From: Pseudoclavibacter sp. 13-3
GTDB taxonomy: Bacteria; Actinomycetota; Actinomycetes; Actinomycetales; Microbacteriaceae
Reading direction: 5' to 3'
Assembly (NCBI RefSeq): GCF_021168475.1
Contig: NZ_JAJOZT010000004.1
Coordinates: 1-64,000, forward strand
DNA: 64,000 nucleotides
This document shows positions 50,557 through 60,279 of this stretch, piece after piece. The notes beneath the pieces were generated by a model, which made no database searches, had not been told where the DNA came from, and saw only the letters and a program-made list of their open reading frames with translations. The position numbers were made by a program, and so were the translations under genes. Numbering within the stretch: the first letter of the stretch is position 1; each line of letters starts with the position of its first letter.

Positions 50557-51594
50557 TCAGAGCGGCAGGTACAGCAGCGGGTCGACAGCGACCGCGAGAA
50601 AGAGCAGACTCAGATACGCGATCGACCCGTGGAACACCGTCATCGACCGGCTGCCGTCGCCGCGCAGGCTCTCGGAGTACAGCGCGTGCGTCTGCCACAT
50701 GAACCATCCGCCGCTGAGCACCGCGGTCACGGTGTAGAGCCACCCCATGCCGCCGACCGGTATCAGCAGCAGAGAGCAGGCCACCAGCGCCCAGGTGTAG
50801 AGCACGATCTGCAGGCCCACGACGCTGCGGCCGCGGACGACAGGCAGCATGGGAACGTCTGCGGTCGAATAGTCGTCTCGATACTTGACCGCCAGCGGCC
50901 AGTAGTGCGGCGGCGTCCACAGAAAGATCAGCCCGAACAGGATCAGCGACTCCCAGCTGAGCGACGCGGTCACGGCCGCCCAGCCGATGAAGACCGGCAT
51001 GCAGCCGGCGATGCCGCCCCAGACGATGTTCTGCGAGGTGCGTCGCTTCAGCAGCATCGTGTAGACGACCACATAGAAGAAGATGGCGAAGGCCGAGAGG
51101 AACGCGGCGAACCAGTTGGTGGTCGCCCAGAGCCAGCCGATCGAGACGAGACCGGCGATCCACGAGAACGCGAGCGCCTGCCGATCGGTGAGCTCGCCGG
51201 TGACCAGCGGACGATGCTGCGTGCGCTTCATCAGCCGGTCGATGTCTCGGTCGAGGTAGCAGTTGAACGCGTTTGCGCTCGCAGCGCTCAGGGTGCCGCC
51301 GATCAGCGTGTTCAGCACGAGCCAGATGTTCGGGATGCCGTGGGCCGCCAGAATCATGGTGGGCACGGTGGTGACCAGCAGCAGCTCGATGATGCGCGGC
51401 TTGCTCAGAGCGAGATAGGCCTGGAATCGACCGGTGAGCCACTCTCGTCTGGTGCCGCCTGCAGCGAGCGCTGCCGTCAGACCGTGATCTGCGGCGGGAT
51501 GCAGTGGCTGGGTCAGGCTCGGCGGGGTCGCCTCGCCGTTCGCACCGGTCTCGTCTTCGGTCACAACCGCAGACTTGGACTCCGCCTCGGACAT
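50557..51594 (-). CDS. ctaB: Protoheme IX farnesyltransferase CtaB (CyoE, 345 aa)
   Basis: UbiA-type prenyltransferase making heme [24 protein letters not shown] is the Asp-rich N-x3-D-x3-D motif, [14 protein letters not shown] near 240 the second Asp site, with nine hydrophobic helices. A 55-residue polar N-terminal extension precedes the first helix. Works just before CtaA. The ATG is preceded by GAGGG. Confidence 0.95.
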   Translation of the reverse strand: MSEAESKSAVVTEDETGANGEATPPSLTQPLHPAADHGLTAALAAGGTRREWLTGRFQAYLALSKPRIIELLLVTTVPTMILAAHGIPNIWLVLNTLIGGTLSAASANAFNCYLDRDIDRLMKRTQHRPLVTGELTDRQALAFSWIAGLVSIGWLWATTNWFAAFLSAFAIFFYVVVYTMLLKRRTSQNIVWGGIAGCMPVFIGWAAVTASLSWESLILFGLIFLWTPPHYWPLAVKYRDDYSTADVPMLPVVRGRSVVGLQIVLYTWALVACSLLLIPVGGMGWLYTVTAVLSGGWFMWQTHALYSESLRGDGSRSMTVFHGSIAYLSLLFLAVAVDPLLYLPL

Positions 51595-51750
51595 ACACCC
51601 TCATTCAGCACTTGTCGGAACGTGCACTCGGCCCCGCTGGGCAGGCTCAGACGCACAGGTTCTGTACAGTCTAAGGCAGGTGTCTGACAAGCGCCACGCT
51701 GCTTCCGCGCGCGTCGCGCGAGCCACGCTGTTCGCCGACGGCGGCTTCTC

Positions 51751-51756
51751 TATACT
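51751..51756 (+). promoter_or_regulatory. -10 hexamer TATACT for the pentose-phosphate operon
   Basis: TATACT in the divergent gap between ctaB and tkt, 84 bases before the GTG of tkt. The -35 is weak. Confidence 0.5.
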
Positions 51757-51839
51757 TGTTGCTGTCGTGCATGCACGGCCGGGTCTCTCTCGGCGCCTGC
51801 AGCAGCACGTCGCATCCCGAGATACCGAGGAGACCCCCA

Positions 51840-53984
51840 GTGGCGACTTTGCAGTGGAATGACACGGATCGAAAGGCAGTCGACACCGCGCGCGTGCTTG
51901 CTGCCGATGCCGTCGAGAAGATCGGGTCGGGGCATCCGGGCACGGCGATGAGCCTCGCCCCGGTCGCCTACCTGCTCTATCAGCAGTTTCTGCGGCATGA
52001 TCCGTCTGACCCGAACTGGATCGGCCGTGACCGTTTCGTGCTGTCGCCGGGGCACACCTCGCTGACGCTGTACACCCAGCTCTTCTACTCCGGCTACGGT
52101 CTCGAGCTGAAAGACCTCGAGCAGCTGCGTGCTCCCGGGTCGCTGACCCCGGGTCACCCCGAGTACGGGCACACTCCGGGCGTCGAGATCACGACCGGCC
52201 CGTTGGGCCAGGGGCTCGCGAGCGCCGTCGGCTTCGCCTATGCGCAGCGCTACGAGCGCAGCCTGTTCGACCCTGAGACTCCTGCCGGGACGAGTCCGTT
52301 CGACCACACGATCTGGGTCATCGCCTCGGACGGCGACCTGCAGGAGGGCGTCACGAGCGAGGCCAGCTCTCTCGCAGGCAGCCAGGAGCTCGGCAACCTC
52401 GTCGTCATCTACGACGACAACCACATCTCGATCGAAGACGACACGAACATCGCGTTCAGCGAAGACGTTCTCGCGCGATACGAGTCGTACGGCTGGCACA
52501 CACAGCGTGTGGACTGGACAGCCTCAGGCGAGTACCGCGAAGACATGCCGGCGCTCTTCGATGCGATGACGAGCGCGAAGGCAGAGACCAGGCGGCCTTC
52601 GATCATCGCCCTGCGCACCATCATCGGCTGGCCCAGCCCCAACAAGCAGAACACCGGCGGCATCCACGGCTCGAAGCTCGGCACTGACGAGCTTCGAGCC
52701 CTGAAAGTTCGCCTGGGCTTCGACCCCGAGCAGCACTTCGTCATCGACGACGACGTGCTCGCTCACGTCCGTGAGGTCCGAGACCGCGGTGCGGCGCTGC
52801 ATCAGCGTTGGAACGCCGACTTCCAGGCCTGGCAGCAGCGCGAGCCCGAACGCGCTGCTCTGCTGCAGCGCCTGCAGCAGAGTCGGCTTCCCAGCGAGCT
52901 GCAGCAGGCGCTGCCAGAGTTCGAGGCCGGCACTGCGTTGGCCACTCGTGCCGCCAGCGGCAAGGTCATCAACGCGCTGGCGCCGCTGCTGCCAGAGCTC
53001 TGGGGCGGCTCGGCCGACCTCGCGGGGTCGAACAACACGACGATCGACGGCGCCGACTCCTTCGGCCCCGTCGACCGTGGCACCGACGCCTGGCACACGT
53101 CTCCCGGGGGGCGCGTGCTGCACTTCGGCATTCGCGAGCATGCCATGGCGTCGATTCTCAACGGCATCGTGCTGCATGGGCCGACCCGGCCGTTCGGCGG
53201 CACCTTCCTCATCTTCAGCGACTACCAGCGCCCCGCCCTGCGCCTGGCAGCGCTGATGGGGGTGCCCTCGATCTTCGTCTGGACGCACGACTCCATCGGC
53301 CTCGGCGAAGACGGCCCGACCCATCAGCCGGTCGAGCAGCTCGCCTCGCTGCGGGCGATCCCGGGGTTCACCGTGGTTCGCCCGGCCGACGCCAATGAGA
53401 CGGCCTACGCCTGGCTCGGCATGCTCGGGCAGCGCAGTGGGCCGGCCGGCATCGTGCTCACCCGACAGGGGGTGCCGACGCTCGAACGGGCCGAGAGCCC
53501 CGTCGGCGACCAGCTGGCACCTGCCAGTGGCACGCTGCGCGGCGCATATGTGCTCGCCGAGGCACGCAGCGGCACTCCCGAGGTGATCCTCATCGCCACC
53601 GGCAGCGAGGTGCAGCTGGCACTGGAGGCCAGGCTGACCCTGGAGGACGAGGGCATCTCAACCCGCGTGGTCTCTGCGCCCAGCCTCGAATGGTTCGAGA
53701 ACCAGGACGACGACTATCGCGAAAGCGTGCTGCCCCGCGGCATACACGCCCGAGTCTCGGTCGAGGCCGGAACCGCCCTCACCTGGCGTGGCATCGTCGG
53801 CGACTTCGGCCGCAGCGTGAGCCTGGAGCACTACGGTGCCTCGGCCGATGCCAAGACCCTCTTCACACAGTTCGGCATCACAGCCTCTGCGGTCGTCGAG
53901 GCCGCCCACAGCTCGATCAACGCCGCGCACGCCGCCAGACATCCCGCGGGGGCTGCCGCCGACGATCAGAATCAGGAGAACTGA
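51840..53984 (+). CDS. tkt: Transketolase (714 aa)
   Basis: Thiamine-diphosphate enzyme that exchanges two-carbon units between pentose and glycolytic sugars. GSGHPGTAMSLAPVAY at the start, ASDGDLQEGVTSEASSLAG holds the GDG Mg/ThDP site, FGIREHAMASILNGI the catalytic Glu region, and HDSIGLGEDGPTHQP a substrate histidine. Standard length. The start is GTG 51840, with AGGAG 7 bases upstream; first gene of tkt-tal-pgi-zwf-opcA-pgl. Confidence 0.97.
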   Translation: MATLQWNDTDRKAVDTARVLAADAVEKIGSGHPGTAMSLAPVAYLLYQQFLRHDPSDPNWIGRDRFVLSPGHTSLTLYTQLFYSGYGLELKDLEQLRAPGSLTPGHPEYGHTPGVEITTGPLGQGLASAVGFAYAQRYERSLFDPETPAGTSPFDHTIWVIASDGDLQEGVTSEASSLAGSQELGNLVVIYDDNHISIEDDTNIAFSEDVLARYESYGWHTQRVDWTASGEYREDMPALFDAMTSAKAETRRPSIIALRTIIGWPSPNKQNTGGIHGSKLGTDELRALKVRLGFDPEQHFVIDDDVLAHVREVRDRGAALHQRWNADFQAWQQREPERAALLQRLQQSRLPSELQQALPEFEAGTALATRAASGKVINALAPLLPELWGGSADLAGSNNTTIDGADSFGPVDRGTDAWHTSPGGRVLHFGIREHAMASILNGIVLHGPTRPFGGTFLIFSDYQRPALRLAALMGVPSIFVWTHDSIGLGEDGPTHQPVEQLASLRAIPGFTVVRPADANETAYAWLGMLGQRSGPAGIVLTRQGVPTLERAESPVGDQLAPASGTLRGAYVLAEARSGTPEVILIATGSEVQLALEARLTLEDEGISTRVVSAPSLEWFENQDDDYRESVLPRGIHARVSVEAGTALTWRGIVGDFGRSVSLEHYGASADAKTLFTQFGITASAVVEAAHSSINAAHAARHPAGAAADDQNQEN

Positions 53985-53985
53985 C

Positions 53986-55128
53986 ATGACCACAGTCCCC
54001 GACATCCACGCGGCCGACGGGCCCCTCTCGGCACTCGGCGATCTCTCCGCTGCAGGGGTGAGCGTCTGGCTCGACGATCTCAGCCGATCTCGCATCCGCA
54101 CCGGCGATCTGCAGCGCCTGATCGACACCCGTGACGTCGTCGGCGTCACGACCAATCCGAGCATCTTCGACGCCGCACTGACCGACGGGGCCGCATACGC
54201 CGAGCAGCTCGACGAACTGGCCGCAGCAGGCGCCTCCGCCGCCGATGCGGTGCGCCGGCTCACCTCGGTCGACGTCGCCGAGGCCGCCGAAGTGCTGCGT
54301 CCGATCTATGAGAGATCGAACGGTGTCGACGGCCGCGTCTCGATCGAAGTCGACCCGTTCCTCGCACATGACACCGAGGCAACCCTGTCGCAGGCGCGAG
54401 AGCTCTGGCACGACATCGCCCGTCCGAATCTGATGATCAAGATTCCCGGTACCGCTGAGGGGCTGCCCGCCATCGCCGATGCGACGGCTGCGGGCATCAG
54501 CGTCAACGTCACGCTGATCTTCGGCGTCGACCGGTATCGCGAGGTCATCAACGCCTACCTGGCAGGCCTGGAGCGCGCCCACGCCGATGGCATCGACATC
54601 TCGGGCATCCACTCGGTCGCCTCGTTCTTCGTCTCACGGGTCGACGTCGAGGTGAACAGGCGCCTCGACGCACTCGGCGTCAGCCACGACGAGGGCCTGC
54701 ACAACACTGCTGCTCTCGCCAACGCGCGAGTCGCCTACCAGGCCTTCCTCGACTCGCTCGACACCGAACGCTGGCGCACGCTCGTCCGGCGCGGCGCCAA
54801 CCTGCAGCGTCCGCTGTGGGCATCGACCGGGGTGAAGGATCCGACGCTGCCCGACACCACCTACGTGACCGGTCTGATCGCCGAGCACACGGTGAACACG
54901 ATGCCCGAGAAGACCCTCGAGGCGACGTTCGACCACGGAATCGTGGGCGACGAGCGCATTCCCGACCAGGTCGAGGCGGCAGTCGCCCAGCTCGATCACC
55001 TCGCCGAAGTCGGTATCGACCTGCACGACGTGACCACCGTGCTCGAAGCCGAGGGCGTCACGAAGTTCACCGATGCCTGGACGCATCTGCTCACAACCGT
55101 CGAGACCGCTGTCAAGGAGCGCCGATGA
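53986..55128 (+). CDS. tal: Transaldolase (380 aa)
   Basis: Exchanges three-carbon units in the pentose-phosphate pathway. VGVTTNPSIF near residue 53 and LMIKIPGTAEGLPAI with the Schiff-base Lys near 150 identify the actinobacterial-type transaldolase. AGGAGAA lies before ATG 53986, one base after the tkt stop. Confidence 0.96.
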   Translation: MTTVPDIHAADGPLSALGDLSAAGVSVWLDDLSRSRIRTGDLQRLIDTRDVVGVTTNPSIFDAALTDGAAYAEQLDELAAAGASAADAVRRLTSVDVAEAAEVLRPIYERSNGVDGRVSIEVDPFLAHDTEATLSQARELWHDIARPNLMIKIPGTAEGLPAIADATAAGISVNVTLIFGVDRYREVINAYLAGLERAHADGIDISGIHSVASFFVSRVDVEVNRRLDALGVSHDEGLHNTAALANARVAYQAFLDSLDTERWRTLVRRGANLQRPLWASTGVKDPTLPDTTYVTGLIAEHTVNTMPEKTLEATFDHGIVGDERIPDQVEAAVAQLDHLAEVGIDLHDVTTVLEAEGVTKFTDAWTHLLTTVETAVKERR

Positions 55129-56924
55129 CCACCGCACGCAACATCCTCTCATCCGCACGTCCCCAGCATCCGCTGCACGTCGTCACGCCCGAGGCACTTG
55201 CCGATCGCGCCCGGCCGGCTCTGCAGCGATTGATCGACGAACGCTTCGCCACGCGTCTCGCCGCCGGCGACGCAGCGATCTGGGGCCCCGAGGCTCAACC
55301 CGAGGCCGCCAAACGGCTCGGCTGGGTGCACGCCGACGCCGTCAGCGCTCCCCTGGTCGACGAGATCCTGGCCCTGCGCGACCAGCTGCACGCCCAAGGC
55401 GTCGACCGCATCGTGCTCGCCGGCATGGGCGGGTCCTCTCTGGCGCCCGAGGTGATCACCATCGCCGCCGGTGTCACCCTGCACATTCTCGACACCACCG
55501 ACCCGCAGCAGCTGCGTCGCGTGCTCGACCACGACATCGAACGCACGGCACTGGTCGTCTCGTCGAAGTCAGGCTCGACGCTCGAGACCGACTCGCAGCG
55601 TCGTGCCTTCGCCGCAGCCTTCACGGCTGCCGGGATCGATCCCGTCGAGCGCATCGTGATCGTGACCGATCCCGGTTCGCCGCTCGACGCACTCGCCCGC
55701 GAAGCCGGGCACCACGTCTTCAACGCCGACCCGAACGTCGGCGGCCGGTACTCTGCGCTGACCGCATTCGGCCTGGTTCCCTCCGGCCTCGCCGGTGCTG
55801 ACATCGCCGGTCTGCTCACCGATGCACACGAGGCTCTCCCCGAGCTTCTCGCAGACGCCGAGTCGAACCCGGCGCTGCAGCTCGCCGCCGCGCTCGCGGC
55901 CGATCCCGCGCACGTCGACAAGTTCGCGGTGGCATGTGCAGACGCCGGCCGACTCGCCGACCTGCCGGCGTGGATCGAGCAGCTCGTCGCCGAGTCGACC
56001 GGCAAACTCGGTCGAGGCGTGCTGCCGATCGCCGTGAGCTCCGGCGAGTTCGAGGTCGCCGCCCCGGGCCGGCGCGGCTCGGCCGCCGCCGCACGACTCG
56101 CCGAGCTCACCGGAGCGCCCCAGGCGAACGGCGCCGCCGACGTGCTGCCCGTCGCGGTGGTGGACGCCCTGCCAGCGGCACCGGCCGACCACGCCGTCTG
56201 GGTGGCCGGCACACTGGGTGCGCAGTTCGTGACCTGGGAGATCGCCACGGCCGCCCTCGGCCTGCTGCTCGGCATCAATCCCTTCGATCAGCCTGACGTC
56301 GAGAGCGCGAAGGCCGCAGCACGCGACTTGCTCGAGCATCCCGTCGAGGGCGGCGCTCCGCTGCTGGTCGACGACACGCTCGCCCTCTTCGTTCCGGGCA
56401 CCGACGAGGCGGCCGCCGCCGTGGCATCCGCGACCACGCTCGAGGGAGCGCTTCGTCGCCTGCTCGGCCAGGTCGATCCCGCGCTCGGCTACGTCGCCGT
56501 TCAGGTCTATGCCGACCGTGAGGGTCTGGCCGATCTCGGCGAGCGCCGCGGTCGCCTGGCGGCCGCTCTGCGTCGTCCGGTGACCTTCGGCTGGGGTCCG
56601 CGCTTTCTGCACTCCACCGGCCAGTATCACAAAGGCGGCCCCGCCGAGGGCGTCTTCCTGCAGCTCACCCGGGTGAGCGACGACGCGCTGCCCATTCCCG
56701 AGCGGCCGTTCGGCTTCGCCCAGCTCATTCGGGCGCAGGCCACCGGCGACGCCCAGGTGCTCGCGGCACACGGCCTGCCCGTCCTGCGCATCGAGGCCTC
56801 TGACGACGCAGGCCTGGCCCGCGCGCTGGACGCCGCGGTGCGGGTCGCCTCGCAGGTGACCGATGCTCGCGCCTCGCTCGGCACCGGCTCGTCGGTGCGT
56901 GACACGAACTCGCAGTCACGATGA
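55125..56924 (+). CDS. pgi: Glucose-6-phosphate isomerase (599 aa)
   Basis: SIS-fold isomerase. LAGMGGSSLAPEV and VVSSKSGSTLETDSQ are the phosphate-binding loops, FLHSTGQYHKGGP is the late signature, with a conserved Gln and Lys. It belongs to the branch that Streptomyces fuses to transaldolase; here the two are separate but overlap by ATGA, which is a hint how the fusion arises. Starts at 55125. Confidence 0.93.
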   Translation: MTTARNILSSARPQHPLHVVTPEALADRARPALQRLIDERFATRLAAGDAAIWGPEAQPEAAKRLGWVHADAVSAPLVDEILALRDQLHAQGVDRIVLAGMGGSSLAPEVITIAAGVTLHILDTTDPQQLRRVLDHDIERTALVVSSKSGSTLETDSQRRAFAAAFTAAGIDPVERIVIVTDPGSPLDALAREAGHHVFNADPNVGGRYSALTAFGLVPSGLAGADIAGLLTDAHEALPELLADAESNPALQLAAALAADPAHVDKFAVACADAGRLADLPAWIEQLVAESTGKLGRGVLPIAVSSGEFEVAAPGRRGSAAAARLAELTGAPQANGAADVLPVAVVDALPAAPADHAVWVAGTLGAQFVTWEIATAALGLLLGINPFDQPDVESAKAAARDLLEHPVEGGAPLLVDDTLALFVPGTDEAAAAVASATTLEGALRRLLGQVDPALGYVAVQVYADREGLADLGERRGRLAAALRRPVTFGWGPRFLHSTGQYHKGGPAEGVFLQLTRVSDDALPIPERPFGFAQLIRAQATGDAQVLAAHGLPVLRIEASDDAGLARALDAAVRVASQVTDARASLGTGSSVRDTNSQSR

Positions 56925-58495
56925 CCGTCGGCTCACGTGGTCCGTACGAACAGCTGGCGGCGCAATCGGCCGATCTGCAGCTGAACCCGCTGCGCACCAG
57001 CAACGACCGTCGTCTGCTGCGCATCGCGGGGCCGGCCGCGCTGGTGATCTTCGGCGTGACCGGCGACCTCGCCCAGCGCAAGCTGCTGCCGGCGATCTAC
57101 GACCTCGCCAACCGCGGCCTGCTGTCGCCGGCGTTCAGCCTCGTCGGCTTCGGCCGTCGCGAGTGGAGCGATCAGCAGTTCGCCGAGTTCGTGCTCTCAG
57201 CGGTCAAGCACGGCGCACGCACTCCGTTTCGTCAGAAGGTCTGGGATCAGCTGGCCGCCGGCCTGCGCTTCGTGACCGGTGCCTTCGACGACCCAGACGC
57301 CTACATCGCGCTCGATGACACGCTCTCGGAGCTGAGCCACACCCGCGGCACCCGGGGCAACGCGGCGTTCTATCTGTCGATCCCGCCCCGCCACTTCTCA
57401 GCGGTCTGCGATCATCTGGCCCGGCAGGGGCTCGCCAACCATGACGACCAGACCTGGCGCCGTGTGGTCATCGAGAAGCCCTTCGGGCACGATCTGCGCA
57501 GCGCTCAGGCCCTGAACGCGGTCGTCGAGCGGGTGTTCGCGCCAGACGACATCTTCCGCATCGACCACTATCTCGGCAAAGAGACCGTGCAGAACATCCT
57601 GGCCTTCCGCTTCGCCAACTCGATCTTCGAGCCGCTCTGGAACGCCAACTACGTCGATCATGTGCAGATCACCATGGCCGAAGACATCGGCATCGGCGGC
57701 CGTGCCGGCTACTACGACGGCATTGGCGCAGCCCGCGACGTCATCCAGAACCACCTGCTGCAGCTGCTGGCGCTGACCGCGATGGAAGAGCCGACCTCGC
57801 TCACCCCTTCGGCCCTGCGCAGCGAGAAGATCAAAGTGCTGGGTGCACTCGGCCTGCCCGACGATCTGGCTGTGCACACGGCGCGAGGGCAGTACCTGGG
57901 CGGCTGGCAGGGAGGCCGTCAGGTGCGCGGCTATCTCGAAGAGGAGGGCATCGCGCCCGACTCCATCACCGAGACCTATGCCGCCTTCCGCGTCGACGTG
58001 CACACCCGCCGCTGGGCCGGCGTGCCCTTCTATCTGCGCGCGGGGAAACGCCTGGGACGACGGGTGACCGAGATCGCCCTCGTCTTCAAACAGATTCCGC
58101 AGCAGCTCTTCGGCACCCATCAGACCGCCGCGCTCGGCCCGAACGCGCTGGTCATCCGGGTGCAGCCCGAAGAGGGCATCACGCTGCGCTTCGGCTCGAA
58201 GGTGCCCGACACCAACATGACGGTGCGCGACGTGAGCATGGACTTCACCTACGGCCATTCGTTCGCCGAGGCCAGCCCAGAGGCGTACGAGCGGCTGATC
58301 CTCGACGTGCTGCTCGGCGACCCACCGCTCTTTCCCCGACACCGCGAAGTCGAGCTCGGCTGGCAGGTGCTCGACCCGATCGAGCAGTTCTGGGCGGCGA
58401 ACGGCCGGCCTGAAGGCTACCGCGCCGGCACCTGGGGCCCGGCGAGCGCCGACCGCATGCTCACCGTCGACAGCAGGGAGTGGCGCCGCCCATGA
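56921..58495 (+). CDS. zwf: Glucose-6-phosphate dehydrogenase (524 aa)
   Basis: Entry of the oxidative branch, forming NADPH. GVTGDLAQRKLLPAIYDL is the cofactor loop, RIDHYLGKE the catalytic His site. ATGA overlaps with pgi at the start and with opcA at the end. Confidence 0.97.
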   Translation: MTVGSRGPYEQLAAQSADLQLNPLRTSNDRRLLRIAGPAALVIFGVTGDLAQRKLLPAIYDLANRGLLSPAFSLVGFGRREWSDQQFAEFVLSAVKHGARTPFRQKVWDQLAAGLRFVTGAFDDPDAYIALDDTLSELSHTRGTRGNAAFYLSIPPRHFSAVCDHLARQGLANHDDQTWRRVVIEKPFGHDLRSAQALNAVVERVFAPDDIFRIDHYLGKETVQNILAFRFANSIFEPLWNANYVDHVQITMAEDIGIGGRAGYYDGIGAARDVIQNHLLQLLALTAMEEPTSLTPSALRSEKIKVLGALGLPDDLAVHTARGQYLGGWQGGRQVRGYLEEEGIAPDSITETYAAFRVDVHTRRWAGVPFYLRAGKRLGRRVTEIALVFKQIPQQLFGTHQTAALGPNALVIRVQPEEGITLRFGSKVPDTNMTVRDVSMDFTYGHSFAEASPEAYERLILDVLLGDPPLFPRHREVELGWQVLDPIEQFWAANGRPEGYRAGTWGPASADRMLTVDSREWRRP

Positions 58496-59433
58496 TCATC
58501 GATCTCACTGACACAGACACGACGTCGATCTCGAAGCGGCTGAGTCGAGAGCGCGAGGCGACCGGTTTCAGCGCGCTGGGACGCGTGCTCACGCTGGTCG
58601 TGATCGCACGGGCCGACGACGAGGCCCGAGCCATCGCAACCGCGGTCGCCGCATCGCAGGAGCATCCGATGCGGGTGCTCGTGCTGATTCCGCAGCCCGA
58701 GGCCGACACCGACCGGCTCGACGCCCAGCTGCGTCTGGGCAACGACACCGGGGCCAGCGAGGTCATCGTGATGCGAGCACGCGGGGCGGTGGCCTCGGCT
58801 CTCGACACGATCGTGATCGGTCTGCTGCTGCCCGATGCCCCGGTCGTGCTCTGGCTGGCCAACGGCGATGTGGATGCCCCGCTCGGGTCGCTCTCGGAGC
58901 TTGCCGCCCGCCGTGTCTCAGACGTGCGTCGCTGCAGCGATCCCGTCGGATCACTGCTCGACGCCGCCCGCACGTATCGACCGGGTGACACCGATTTGGC
59001 CTGGTCGCAGATCAGCGTGTTGCGGGCGCAGCTCGCCGCCACTCTCGATCAGCCGCCGCATCTGACCGTCACGGCCGCATCGCTCACCGGCAGCCCGAGT
59101 TCGCCGGAGTTCCTGCTGCTCGCCGCCTGGCTGGCGCTGCGACTCGGCGTGCCCGTGGCCATGCACGACTCGTCGTCTGCGCTGCCGGTGGCCGAGGTTC
59201 GGCTCTCTCGGACAGACGGAGACATCGTGCTCTGCGGCGATCCGGCCGCCGGCATGAGCAGGCTCACGCTGCCGGGGCTGCCCGAACAGCAGCTGCCGCT
59301 CACCCAGCGCACCGAAGCCGAGTGCCTCTCCGAAGAGCTGCGGCGACTCGATCAGGACCGCGTCTTCGGCGAAGTGCTGCGCGCCGGGCTGCCGCTCGTG
59401 CTCGAGACACGGGGTGACGATGACGACGCCTGA
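58492..59433 (+). CDS. opcA: Glucose-6-phosphate dehydrogenase assembly protein OpcA (313 aa)
   Basis: Actinobacterial and cyanobacterial partner of Zwf. LTLVVIARADDEARAIATAVAASQEHPMRVLV and the VVLWLANGDVDAPLG segment match the family. ATG 58492 overlaps the zwf stop (ATGA). Confidence 0.93.
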   Translation: MIIDLTDTDTTSISKRLSREREATGFSALGRVLTLVVIARADDEARAIATAVAASQEHPMRVLVLIPQPEADTDRLDAQLRLGNDTGASEVIVMRARGAVASALDTIVIGLLLPDAPVVLWLANGDVDAPLGSLSELAARRVSDVRRCSDPVGSLLDAARTYRPGDTDLAWSQISVLRAQLAATLDQPPHLTVTAASLTGSPSSPEFLLLAAWLALRLGVPVAMHDSSSALPVAEVRLSRTDGDIVLCGDPAAGMSRLTLPGLPEQQLPLTQRTEAECLSEELRRLDQDRVFGEVLRAGLPLVLETRGDDDDA

Positions 59434-60247
59434 GCCCATGGCAGGCCCCGACGGCCGCCCGCCGCTCACGCACATTCAGGTGCCGAGCCTCGATGCCGGC
59501 GTGCTGGCTGCCACCGAGACGGTGCTGCGTCATGTCAGCGCGTTCACAGCCGGCCGCAGCACGGCCGATCGGTTCGACGGCTGGCCGAGCCTGTCGGCCG
59601 ATGAGCCGGCGTCATCTCGCGCGTTCAATCTGGCGCTGACCGGTGGTACAGCCGGCTCTGCCGTGACGCAGTCGCTCGCCGAGCACGCCGAGGTCGACTG
59701 GTCGCAGGTGCATCTCTGGTACGGTGACGAACGCTGGGTGACCCGCGGCTCGGCCGAGCGCAACGACGTCGTGGCACTCGATGCACGGCACCGCCGTGCC
59801 GCCTTCGCCGAAGCCGAGCTGCATCGCATCGCCGCAGCCGACGACGGGCTCACCGTCGAGGGTGCCGCCTCGGCCTATGCCGTCGACCTGGCAGCCAACG
59901 TGCCCGTGCGCGACCCGCAGTCGGCGCTGCCCGCGCTCGACCTCGTACTCCTCGGCGTCGGTCCCGACGGACACGTCGCCTCGATCTTTCCCGATCACCA
60001 GAGCGCAGTCGCCGGCTCGGCCGACAGCCCCGCCAGCACCATCGCCGTACGCAGCAGTCCGAAGCCTCCCCCGACCCGGGTGTCGCTGACGCTCAGCACG
60101 ATCCGCGCTGCCAGACACGTCGTGCTCATCGCCTGCGGAGACGAGAAGCGCGCGGCCGTGCGCGGCATCCTCGGCGACGCACCCCTGCCGGCTGCCCTGG
60201 CCCGAGGCCGGCGTTCGACGCTGCTCATCAGCACACCGCAGAGCTGA
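59420..60247 (+). CDS. pgl: 6-phosphogluconolactonase (275 aa)
   Basis: NagB-like hydrolase of the second oxidative step. ALTGGTAGSAV, WYGDERWV and LGVGPDGHVASIFPDH are the family signatures. Overlaps opcA by 14 bases with ATG 59420; GTG 59414 would add two residues but overlaps the GGGG ribosome binding site. Last gene of the operon. Confidence 0.95.
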   Translation: MTTPEPMAGPDGRPPLTHIQVPSLDAGVLAATETVLRHVSAFTAGRSTADRFDGWPSLSADEPASSRAFNLALTGGTAGSAVTQSLAEHAEVDWSQVHLWYGDERWVTRGSAERNDVVALDARHRRAAFAEAELHRIAAADDGLTVEGAASAYAVDLAANVPVRDPQSALPALDLVLLGVGPDGHVASIFPDHQSAVAGSADSPASTIAVRSSPKPPPTRVSLTLSTIRAARHVVLIACGDEKRAAVRGILGDAPLPAALARGRRSTLLISTPQS

Positions 60248-60279
60248 CGCGACCGCACTGCGGGTGAGACACCGGCTGG

